From: Flavobacteriaceae bacterium
GTDB lineage: Bacteria; Bacteroidota; Bacteroidia; Flavobacteriales; Flavobacteriaceae
Reading direction: 5' to 3'
Assembly: GCA_017852395.1 (NCBI GenBank)
Contig: JAFMLE010000009.1
Coordinates: forward strand, 27,226 to 69,870
DNA: 42,645 bases
Every line of letters begins with the position of its first letter. Within the stretch, counting starts at the first letter, position 1. Shown here piece after piece: positions 34,027 through 41,386 of this stretch. Below the pieces are notes generated by a model. It saw only the letters and a program-made list of their open reading frames with translations. It was not told where the DNA came from and made no database searches. A program made the translations under genes and the position numbers.

Positions 34027-35376
34027 ATGGACAATCTCGTTTCCTTGCTCGAAAAAAGCCTCGCTCAATGGATCGGCCCCCTTGAGTGGGTTATGCTGGT
34101 GTTAATTATTGGCGGCGGACTGTTTCTTGCGCTGCAGTCTAAAGGGGTACCCTTACTAAGGATAAAAGAGGCTTTTTCACTATTGCTGAGCAAAGAAAAA
34201 GCCGATCCAGGCATTTCTAGGTTTCAAGCGCTTAGTGCCGTCCTGGCAGCCACTGTGGGCTTGGGAAATATTTCTGGGGTTGCCATTGCAATTCATATGG
34301 GGGGGCCTGGCGTATTGGTTTGGATGTGGTTGACAGCCCTGATTGGTGCAATTATCAAATTTTATTCTTGCTCACTAGCTGTAAAGTTACGAGCCCTAGA
34401 TCCAGAGGGGAACCCCCTTGGAGGACCCATGTATTATATGACTTTAGGAATTAAAAAATGGGGGAAACCCCTTGCCATTTGGTTTGCTATAGCAGGACTT
34501 TTTGGAGTGCTTCCTGCGTTTACGGCAAATCAGTTGACCCAAACAATAATTGATGTAGTCCAACCTCAAAAAGTCGTTATGATGAGTGTTTGGCAATGGA
34601 AGTTTATTATTGGCATTGTGCTTTCTATAATCAGCGCTGTGGTGATTTTTGGCGGCCTTAAAGCGATTGTAAAGGTTACCTCAAATTTAGTTCCATTTAT
34701 GGTTGTTGTTTATTTGGCCATGGGAGTTTTTATTTTAGCAACCAACGCTGATGCTGTATTGCCAACGTTTGGTCTTATTTTCAAAGAAGCGTTCAATTTT
34801 GACGCTGCCGTTTCGGGAGGCTTTTGGGGGCTGGTTTTGTTGGGTGTGCGCCGTGCTGTTTTTTCTAACGAAAGTGGCGTTGGTAATGCGCCCATGTACC
34901 ACGGCCAGTCACAGTCAAAAAAAGGAACCGATGAAGGACTTGTAGCTATGTTGGGACCGCTGCTTGATACCGGCCTGGTTTGCAGCATTACCGGTTTGAT
35001 CGTCATTATAAGTGGCGCCTACATTGGCAATGACCTCAACGGCATTTCGCTTACTCTTGAGGCCTTTGAGCGCCTTTTCTTTGGCGTTGGTGATGAGTTG
35101 TTGTTGCTTATGGTTTTGGTTTTTGGCATATCAACATTGCTTACCTACTCCTACTATGGTGTCAAGTGTTTTGGTTTTTTAACACGGCTAAAATGGGGCA
35201 ATTATTATAACTATTTCTACATTGGAAGTATCATCTTTTCTTCCTTAGTTACAGTCGAAGTTGTCGTGGGCGTTATTGATCTTTCTTTTGCCCTGATGTG
35301 TATTCCCAATATGATCAGTGTGATTTATTTGTCTCCATTGATCCGTTCTGAAATGAAGGAACGACAATGGATTTAG
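34027..35376 (+). CDS. Alanine/glycine:cation symporter (AGCS family)
   Basis: The 449-residue membrane protein imports small neutral amino acids with Na+ or H+. About ten to eleven membrane segments are visible. Family blocks include SAVLAATVGLGNISGVA (about 69-85), GGPGVLVWMWLTA and EGNPLGGPMYYM. The usual NEAGxGSAP motif appears as FSNESGVGNAPMYHGQS near residue 280, so Ala is replaced by Ser and Ser by Asn. The DTGLVCSITGLIVI segment follows. The change of motif may alter substrate choice. The stop shares four bases (TTAG) with the convergent acyltransferase gene. Confidence 0.92.
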   Translation: MDNLVSLLEKSLAQWIGPLEWVMLVLIIGGGLFLALQSKGVPLLRIKEAFSLLLSKEKADPGISRFQALSAVLAATVGLGNISGVAIAIHMGGPGVLVWMWLTALIGAIIKFYSCSLAVKLRALDPEGNPLGGPMYYMTLGIKKWGKPLAIWFAIAGLFGVLPAFTANQLTQTIIDVVQPQKVVMMSVWQWKFIIGIVLSIISAVVIFGGLKAIVKVTSNLVPFMVVVYLAMGVFILATNADAVLPTFGLIFKEAFNFDAAVSGGFWGLVLLGVRRAVFSNESGVGNAPMYHGQSQSKKGTDEGLVAMLGPLLDTGLVCSITGLIVIISGAYIGNDLNGISLTLEAFERLFFGVGDELLLLMVLVFGISTLLTYSYYGVKCFGFLTRLKWGNYYNYFYIGSIIFSSLVTVEVVVGVIDLSFALMCIPNMISVIYLSPLIRSEMKERQWI

Positions 35377-36179
35377 GGACTTGGGTTTTGTCGCTGCATT
35401 ACTCCTTCCCAAAGCTTTAGGGCTTTTTCCGTTGCTTTTTTGGGATCGGAGGTTAGTGCATTATAGATTTTTTGGCGTGCAATTTCTTGAACCACGGGTA
35501 TGTCTTTTTCTTCTAATCCCAGAGTGTATATCGGCTCAAAGCTTTCGACTCGTAAAGAGCCTGGGCGTCCATAGTAAGTGTACCAAGGCATTTTACGCTT
35601 GCAGTCATAAAAAGCCATAGGCAAAATAGGCAATTGATGTTCAATCGCCAATTTAAAAGCGCCTTGTTTAAAAGGGTTTAACAATACGGATTCGTCGAGG
35701 TAATCTTTTTCGGGAAAAATACACACACTATAACCATTGTTCAGCTCTTTGCGCGCTCTTCCATAAACACCATAACGGCTTTTAGAACTACTGCGATCGA
35801 CCATTATGGCCGCCCTTTTGTATAAAAAACCAAATATGGGTATGGCGACCAGCTCTTTTTTACCTACAAAAACAAAAGGGGTTTTCCATGCACGCAACAT
35901 CAAAAAGGGGTCAATATAGCTCGTGTGATTTGCAATCAACAAATAGGGCTTTTGGGTGGACGCTTTTGGGTGGTGGGTTATTTGAGTCCAAAAACCCATG
36001 CCAAAAAGTACCCAAGGGGCCCATAGATTTCGAGCCATCCAAAATACAGCACGATATCCGTTGGGGAACAACAAAGCGATTACAATAAATGGAAAAAGAA
36101 CCAAAACTGGAATGGCTGCTAGAATGTAAAACCAAATCCTCCAAACAACCAACAATAATCGACTAACCCAATAAAACAT
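35373..36179 (-). CDS. PlsC-like lysophospholipid acyltransferase
   Basis: The 268-residue protein has an N-terminal membrane segment (about 5-38) and the acyltransferase HX4D motif as NHTSYID (His85, Asp90). The second key motif, usually FPEG-x-R-S, reads FPEKDYLDE at 155-163, so the glycine and the arginine-serine pair are absent. The likely reaction is acylation of 1-acylglycerol 3-phosphate in membrane lipid synthesis, on the cytoplasmic face. The variant motif leaves room for another acceptor such as an ornithine lipid precursor. It is a single gene divergent from trpS; its stop overlaps the AGCS stop by four bases. Confidence 0.88.
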   Translation of the reverse strand: MFYWVSRLLLVVWRIWFYILAAIPVLVLFPFIVIALLFPNGYRAVFWMARNLWAPWVLFGMGFWTQITHHPKASTQKPYLLIANHTSYIDPFLMLRAWKTPFVFVGKKELVAIPIFGFLYKRAAIMVDRSSSKSRYGVYGRARKELNNGYSVCIFPEKDYLDESVLLNPFKQGAFKLAIEHQLPILPMAFYDCKRKMPWYTYYGRPGSLRVESFEPIYTLGLEEKDIPVVQEIARQKIYNALTSDPKKATEKALKLWEGVMQRQNPSP

Positions 36180-36193
36180 GTGCTAAAATAAAT

Positions 36194-36221
36194 TAAATCT
36201 AACGAACCCGTTGCTTGTCAA
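36194..36221 (-). promoter_or_regulatory. Candidate promoter for the acyltransferase gene
   Basis: On the minus strand TTG (36221-36219) is followed after 17 bases by TAGATTTA (36201-36194), which matches TAnnTTTG in all but the last base. It lies 15 bases upstream of the start at 36179. Spacing is at the short end for the phylum. It partly overlaps the trpS promoter on the other strand. Confidence 0.35.
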
Positions 36222-36244
36222 GCGCATTAAAAAAAATATCTTTG
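36215..36244 (+). promoter_or_regulatory. Canonical Bacteroidota promoter for trpS
   Basis: A -33 element TTG (36215-36217) and an exact -7 element TATCTTTG (36237-36244) are separated by 19 bases, the preferred spacing for the phylum's primary sigma factor. Transcription would start near 36250, leaving a short leader before the ATG at 36266. This is the clearest promoter in the window. Confidence 0.65.
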
Positions 36245-36265
36245 TGACAGCAAAGCATTTAGACT

Positions 36266-37234
36266 ATGGCACGGATACTGACCGGGATTCAATCGACAGG
36301 AACGCCACACTTGGGCAATCTTCTTGGAGCTATACTCCCTGCAATCAAAATGGCTAAGGATACCCAAAATGAGTCCTTTTTGTTTATTGCCGACCTGCAC
36401 TCTTTGACACAAATCAAGGATGGTGAAGCTTTGCGAAACAATACTTTAGCTACAGCCGCCGTTTGGCTGGCGTGTGGGTTAGACACCAATGCAACCGTTT
36501 TTTATCGCCAGAGTGATGTTTGCCAAACCACAGAGTTGGCTTGGTATTTGAGTTGTTTTTTTCCATATCAACGCCTAACATTAGCGCATTCATTTAAAGA
36601 CAAAGCAGATCGACTGGCGGATGTCAATACGGGACTGTTTACCTACCCGATGCTTATGGCCGCTGATATTTTACTCTATGATGCCAATATTGTGCCTGTA
36701 GGTAAAGATCAATTACAGCACTTGGAGATGACACGCGACGTGGCCAATCGTTTTAACAATCTAATGAACGAGACCTTTGTCATTCCAGAGGCCAAAATCA
36801 CCGAAGACACCCAATACATCCCGGGCACGGACGGTCAAAAAATGAGTAAGTCTAAAAACAACACCATCAATATTTTTCTTCCAGAAAAAGCCCTGAGAAA
36901 ACAAATTATGGGCATTCAAACGGATAGCACCCCATTGGAAGCGCCAAAAAATCCAGATACATGTACCGTTTTTAACCTCTACAAATTATTGGCGCCTCAA
37001 GATGCCGTCACAGAATTACACGATGCCTATACAGCTGGAGGCTTGGGTTATGGCCATGCCAAACAACGCCTTTTTGATTTGATTATAGAAAAATTTGCGG
37101 ACGAAAGATCCCGTTTTGATTATTATATGAATCATCCTGAAGAAATCGAAGTGGCGCTGGCCAAAGGGGCGGACCGAGCTCGTCGTGTAGCCAATGAGGT
37201 TTTGCTTCGTGTACGTAGCAAAATGGGCTTCTAA
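36266..37234 (+). CDS. trpS: Tryptophanyl-tRNA synthetase
   Basis: The 322-residue class I synthetase charges tRNA-Trp. The HIGH-type motif reads PHLGN at 14-18, and the KMSKS motif is exact at 192-196. The tryptophan-pocket and dimer segments (TYPMLMAADILLYDA, VPVGKDQLQHLEMTRD) are standard. The length equals the usual bacterial enzyme. It is a single-gene unit with a canonical promoter 22 bases upstream. The stop shares CTAA with the convergent dprA stop. I see no leader peptide or T-box in the short upstream region. Confidence 0.97.
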   Translation: MARILTGIQSTGTPHLGNLLGAILPAIKMAKDTQNESFLFIADLHSLTQIKDGEALRNNTLATAAVWLACGLDTNATVFYRQSDVCQTTELAWYLSCFFPYQRLTLAHSFKDKADRLADVNTGLFTYPMLMAADILLYDANIVPVGKDQLQHLEMTRDVANRFNNLMNETFVIPEAKITEDTQYIPGTDGQKMSKSKNNTINIFLPEKALRKQIMGIQTDSTPLEAPKNPDTCTVFNLYKLLAPQDAVTELHDAYTAGGLGYGHAKQRLFDLIIEKFADERSRFDYYMNHPEEIEVALAKGADRARRVANEVLLRVRSKMGF

Positions 37235-38322
37235 ATTATTTGATATTGTTTGCCTGGTAGTTGTTGAATGCACCCCAAAAGTTCTAATTCCATAAGCACT
37301 GCCGCCATTTTGCTTATCGGTCGTTGAAGTTCCCTTGCCAAATTGTCAAGGCTTGTATGAGGATGAGATGCAACCCAGTCAAAGACTTGTTGTTGATCAA
37401 AGGTTAATTGTTGAGTAAGCGGTTTTTTCTTGGTTTTTGGTTGTACACTCCAGCCTAAAAGTTCCGGCAATTTTTGAGGTGTTCCTACCATTTGAGCCGT
37501 ATGGTTCATGATCAATTTTAAACAACCTTGACTTTTATCTGCATCTACAGGACCCGGCAATGCAAAAACCTCTCGATTGTATTGAGATGCAAATCCAGCA
37601 GTGATCATGCTTCCTCCTTGATCTCCAGACTCGACTACAATTGTAGTATGTGCCAATCCCGCAATAATACGGTTGCGTCGCAAAAAATTGGTTCGGTCAA
37701 AAGAGTCCGTTGGTAGAAACTCGGTTATAAATCCGCCGTTTTGGAGAATCTCAGGGACATATTTTTGATGTTTGGCGGGATAAATACGGTTAAAACCATG
37801 CGCCAAACACCCTAAGGTGTCCAGACCTGCATGTAGTGCCTTTAGCTGCGCATAGATGTCGATGCCATAGGCAAATCCAGAAACAATAAGCGGGTTATAG
37901 GGTGCCAATGCGTCAATTAGCAAGTCACAGCAACGCTTTCCGTATGGGGTCGGTTTTCGGGTCCCAACGATGCTGACAATACGTTGCGAAAAGTGGTCCC
38001 ATTTTCCTTTAGAAAATAAAAGAATTGGGGCGTCCGGACAAGATTGCAGCAATTTGGGGTAGGTGTCAGTCCCCCAAAGCAAACATTCCCAGTTGTTGGC
38101 CTTTATACAAGTCAGGTCCTCAGCGACTTGGTCTTTGTGCTTTTTCCAATTTATAAAATGGCTATAGGTCGAGGGTGTGAGAAGTTTTTCTTGGAGCAGC
38201 GTTTTGGGATCGGCCCTCAAAACTGCTTGGGGGCTGCCACAATAAGAGAGTAGCTGTTGGGCGCGAATTGCGCCGATTTGTGGAATGTGCCGCAAATATA
38301 AACTGGCTTCTATTGGGGTCAT
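37231..38322 (-). CDS. dprA: DNA processing protein DprA
   Basis: The 363-residue protein binds incoming single-stranded DNA and loads RecA during natural transformation. The Rossmann-like core shows VGTRKP (119-124), SGFAYGID (148-155), FLRRNRIIAGL (213-223) and GGSMITA (236-242). An N-terminal helix-hairpin-helix-like region (1-60) and a C-terminal winged-helix domain (about 310-363, DNLARELQRPISKMAAVLMELELLG) complete the usual plan. The C-terminal QQLPGKQY is the typical ending. It is divergent from the HU-SPOR gene, as in many Bacteroidota. DprA alone does not prove competence. Confidence 0.95.
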   Translation of the reverse strand: MTPIEASLYLRHIPQIGAIRAQQLLSYCGSPQAVLRADPKTLLQEKLLTPSTYSHFINWKKHKDQVAEDLTCIKANNWECLLWGTDTYPKLLQSCPDAPILLFSKGKWDHFSQRIVSIVGTRKPTPYGKRCCDLLIDALAPYNPLIVSGFAYGIDIYAQLKALHAGLDTLGCLAHGFNRIYPAKHQKYVPEILQNGGFITEFLPTDSFDRTNFLRRNRIIAGLAHTTIVVESGDQGGSMITAGFASQYNREVFALPGPVDADKSQGCLKLIMNHTAQMVGTPQKLPELLGWSVQPKTKKKPLTQQLTFDQQQVFDWVASHPHTSLDNLARELQRPISKMAAVLMELELLGCIQQLPGKQYQII

Positions 38323-38388
38323 TTATAAAGATTTGGATCCGAAAGTTACTAACTTAATTGATGTCCGCTAAAAGCTGAAGATTTTTAG

Positions 38389-38396
38389 TACATTTG
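38389..38396 (+). promoter_or_regulatory. Candidate -7 element before the HU-SPOR gene
   Basis: TACATTTG matches TAnnTTTG exactly and ends 4 bases before the ATG. The nearest TTG upstream is 28 bases away, so the -33 half is doubtful. Use of this site would give a leaderless transcript. Confidence 0.3.
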
Positions 38397-38400
38397 GATA

Positions 38401-39378
38401 ATGACTTTTGGCAAATACATCAACGAACTATTATACCGATACGAGTGCGTGACCATCCCCAACTTTGGGGCGTTCTTAACCCGTTCGGTCGGAGTGCTCA
38501 TCCACTATGATATGGGCGTGTTTAATCCGCCAAAAAAAGTGCTTACCTTCAATAGTTTACTAAAAACCAATGACGGTATCCTTGCGCATCACATTGCACA
38601 AAGACAAAACATTTCTTACGAAAGTGCTTTACGGCTTATCGAAAAAGAAATCATTATTTGGAAGCAAAAACTCCAAACGCAACCGTTGATTATTGATCCC
38701 ATTGGAGAACTTCGTCTCAACGCCTCCAAACGTGTGGAGTTTTTGACCTATGCAAACATCAATTTTGACACCAATGCCTATGGGCTCAATGTATTTACCC
38801 GAAAACCACTTGCCCAAACCCCCAGAAACAACCCTGCAAAAACCTTTTCAATCATGCCAGAAAACGAAAAAGACAACCTCATGTTCACACCGGACAATGA
38901 AGCCCAAAAAACAGCCTCTTATCCCCTTCTCAAATATGCTGCTATCGGAATTATTGCGCTTGGTCTAACGGGTGCCTCTTATTATTTTGGCGGTCAATAC
39001 ATCAATAATGAACGGGTTAAAAACCAACAAATTGCTCAAGAAAAAATATCAGAAACTGTAGCGACTGCAACTTTTGATTTGGGCAAACTAGACGCGGTAT
39101 CACTAACCATCGGCGTAGCGGCTCCCAAAACAAATACTGTTTTGGAACAGCCCTATTTTAGTGTGGTTGCCGGTACCTATCGTGATTTTACAAATGCCGA
39201 ACGTGTGCTTAATAGCCTCAAGCGTCAAGGATATGAAGCTGCTTTTACAGCCGTCAACCCCGAAGGCATGCATCGTGTAGCCTACGGACGCTTTACCAAC
39301 AAACGCGAGGCGATTAAATTATTGTATTTTATCAAATACACCCTCAAAGAAGACGCTTGGTATCTCGAAGAAAAGTAG
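38401..39378 (+). CDS. CCDC81-like HU domain, membrane segment and SPOR domain protein
   Basis: The 325-residue protein starts with tandem HU-like (CCDC81-type) domains: about 1-70 (YINELLYRYECVTIPNFGAF, where the second half of HU is recognisable) and 71-135 (DPIGELRL). One membrane segment lies at about 177-198. After a linker, a SPOR domain covers 251-323 (YFSVVAGTYRDFTNAERVLN, RVAYGRFTNKREAIKLL). The HU-like part would be cytoplasmic. The SPOR domain in the periplasm should bind denuded glycan strands at division septa. This suggests a link between the cell interior, possibly DNA, and the septal wall, but DNA binding is unproven. It is divergent from dprA and convergent with the EnvC-like gene, which acts on the same structure. 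Confidence 0.9.
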   Translation: MTFGKYINELLYRYECVTIPNFGAFLTRSVGVLIHYDMGVFNPPKKVLTFNSLLKTNDGILAHHIAQRQNISYESALRLIEKEIIIWKQKLQTQPLIIDPIGELRLNASKRVEFLTYANINFDTNAYGLNVFTRKPLAQTPRNNPAKTFSIMPENEKDNLMFTPDNEAQKTASYPLLKYAAIGIIALGLTGASYYFGGQYINNERVKNQQIAQEKISETVATATFDLGKLDAVSLTIGVAAPKTNTVLEQPYFSVVAGTYRDFTNAERVLNSLKRQGYEAAFTAVNPEGMHRVAYGRFTNKREAIKLLYFIKYTLKEDAWYLEEK

Positions 39379-39380
39379 CA

Positions 39381-40595
39381 TCATAATCGCGCCAGCCAGG
39401 TTGATGGATTTTGTGGTTTCATATTCATAAAAACACTGAACTGGAGCGTTGTCTTACCTGTTTGAGGATTTGAAAACACTTCACCCAAAGGGTCTTTAGC
39501 TTTTACTTTCTGTCCTTTTTTGACGTATACCTTGCTAAGGTTTTTATAGGCCGTAATGTAGTTGCCGTGCTTTACCAAAACCGTGGGGTTGCTTCCTTTA
39601 AAAGTCAACAAAGACATTACTTCGCCATCAAAAACAGCACGAGCCACGGCGTTGGGCTCGGTAGCAATCGTCACGCCGTTGCTTTTGATCATGGTTGTAC
39701 GGACTACGGGGTGGGGTTGGGTTCCAAAGCGTTGGATGATTACACCCTTGGAAACTGGCCAAGGCAACCGCCCTTTATTTCCTACAAAATTTGAGGCGAG
39801 GAGTTCGTCTTCGGGTGTAAGGGCAAATGTGGTGGAGCTCTTTTTGCCAGCTGCCTTGTTGGAGGCCGCAATGGCTTCTCGGATCAATCGGTCTATTTCT
39901 TTGTCAATCGCAGCAGCCTTTTTTTCCTTTTCGGTTATCTGCCGTGATAGCCCTTTTTCTTTTTTTCGCAAATCTTGTACTAGTCGCTCCTGTTGTCGAA
40001 GCTCCTTTGACAAAGCCGCTTGTTCTTTTTTATTTTCTTCGATCAAGGCTTGTTTTTTTTCCTTTTGAGTAATTAACGTCTGATTGAGCTCCTGAAGGGT
40101 AAGTGTTTTTTCGGCAATTTTTTCTCCTTGTTTCTTTCTAAACGAGGTGTATTGCTTGAGGTATTGCACCCTTTTGTAGGCTTGTAACACGCTTTCTGAA
40201 GAAAACAAGAACATCAAACGGTTTTGGGAAGATTTGCTAATGTAAGAGGCGCGTATCATTTCGGCATAGTCCTCTTTTAGGGTCTTCAGCTCTTCCCTAA
40301 GGGCTTCAATATCACGGGTGTTGACTTGAATGCGTTGGGTTAGGATGTTGGCTTCTTCGTTATTGACACGGATGAGTTTTTTTCGGATTTCTAATTTGAC
40401 ATCCAAATCTTCCACTTCCGTAAGGGCATCCTTTTTTTTGGCGGTATTTTTAAATAACAGCTGATTTATTTGCTTGATTTCTCTGTTGAGCGTTTCGCGC
40501 TGGGTTTCGAGTTCTTTTTGACGCTTTGTAGATTGTTGCCCTTGTAGAAGGAGCGGAAAAATAAGGAAACACCAAACGACTAAATAACGTCTCAT
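39381..40595 (-). CDS. EnvC-like murein hydrolase activator with degenerate LytM domain
   Basis: The 404-residue product has a signal peptide (1-20), a long coiled coil (about 22-250, with repeated Glu/Lys/Gln heptads) and a C-terminal LytM/M23-like domain (about 283-404). The zinc-binding residues of active M23 peptidases are missing. The HxGxD position reads SNGVT, the YxHLS position reads YKNLS and the final HLHFE position reads TLQFS. This is the pattern of EnvC and NlpD, which activate N-acetylmuramyl-L-alanine amidases at division rather than cut the wall themselves. Its start overlaps the DUF4292 gene by four bases (ATGA). It should be periplasmic. Confidence 0.92.
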   Translation of the reverse strand: MRRYLVVWCFLIFPLLLQGQQSTKRQKELETQRETLNREIKQINQLLFKNTAKKKDALTEVEDLDVKLEIRKKLIRVNNEEANILTQRIQVNTRDIEALREELKTLKEDYAEMIRASYISKSSQNRLMFLFSSESVLQAYKRVQYLKQYTSFRKKQGEKIAEKTLTLQELNQTLITQKEKKQALIEENKKEQAALSKELRQQERLVQDLRKKEKGLSRQITEKEKKAAAIDKEIDRLIREAIAASNKAAGKKSSTTFALTPEDELLASNFVGNKGRLPWPVSKGVIIQRFGTQPHPVVRTTMIKSNGVTIATEPNAVARAVFDGEVMSLLTFKGSNPTVLVKHGNYITAYKNLSKVYVKKGQKVKAKDPLGEVFSNPQTGKTTLQFSVFMNMKPQNPSTWLARL

Positions 40596-41386
40596 CTTAC
40601 AATTTCAATTTTTTTATACCCGTTTGGAATGGCAAAAGGAAAGGTGATCTCCGAAGGAAAATCAGATCGGATAAACTCCAGTTTAAGGGTGGTGAGTTGC
40701 TGGCCTTCTAAAAGTGAAATCTGTATGATTTTGGGTAAGGTTTGACTTTCGATTTTTTGGTGTTCGGGATACTTAATGCTCAAAATGGCCCCTGTTTCTG
40801 CAATATAAAACCGTTGTTCTTCAAGAAGAAAGGTGCTTGGATCTATAAAAAATGTGGGCTGAAATCCGCGTTGCTGTTCTTTTGGTGTTAGGACATAATA
40901 TTTGGGATGATTGATCGTGGTCCATGTGGTTTTTTTGAGATCGGCCATTGGGGCGCCCAAAAACAATTTTTCGACTTCCTCGAAGGTAAACGCTGTTTTG
41001 AATTGTTGGTTCAAAAATTGCACATCGCCTTCAAAAAATGTTTTTTGAAACTTTTCATAAAATTGAACTTCCTTGGGGGTCAACATCAATTTGGCAATCG
41101 GAATAAGCATGGTTGCGCTCAACCAGATTTTCTGTTTCGGTTGCATGCGCAGATTGACGGTCAGTTGTTGTTCTCTTTTCCCGTCGTTGTAGGTCACACG
41201 CAAGCGCGATCTAAAGTTTTTAAAACTGGGGTATTTCCCGTCGATTTGCTGGGTCAATTTTTTTAGGTTGACATTTTCAACAGGAGCTTTTGTAGGCAAT
41301 ACCGCTACGGTTTTACAGGCTACAAGGTTTGTTATTAGTGCGATGTAGAATATAAACCGGCAATATTTGTAAATCGGATGTAGCAT
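40592..41386 (-). CDS. DUF4292 lipoprotein
   Basis: The 264-residue product has a lipoprotein signal with lipobox LVAC (Cys24). It shows the DUF4292 pattern: FRSRLRVTYNDGKREQQLTV, KIWLSATMLIPIAKLMLTP and VQFYEKFQKTFFEGD. The fold looks like the unclosed beta-barrel of LolA/LolB-type lipoprotein carriers, with strands wrapping a hydrophobic core, though that similarity is inferred. It is located between the nucleotidyltransferase gene (one-base TGATG overlap) and the EnvC-like gene (four-base overlap), a neighbourhood common in Bacteroidota. It is likely tethered to the outer membrane or inner membrane face in the periplasm. Function is unknown. Confidence 0.9.
   Translation of the reverse strand: MLHPIYKYCRFIFYIALITNLVACKTVAVLPTKAPVENVNLKKLTQQIDGKYPSFKNFRSRLRVTYNDGKREQQLTVNLRMQPKQKIWLSATMLIPIAKLMLTPKEVQFYEKFQKTFFEGDVQFLNQQFKTAFTFEEVEKLFLGAPMADLKKTTWTTINHPKYYVLTPKEQQRGFQPTFFIDPSTFLLEEQRFYIAETGAILSIKYPEHQKIESQTLPKIIQISLLEGQQLTTLKLEFIRSDFPSEITFPFAIPNGYKKIEIVR

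Noticed and set aside
39562-40068. A 168-codon plus-strand frame inside the EnvC-like gene
   Set aside because: It is the shadow of the charged coiled coil on the other strand and has no recognisable domain.
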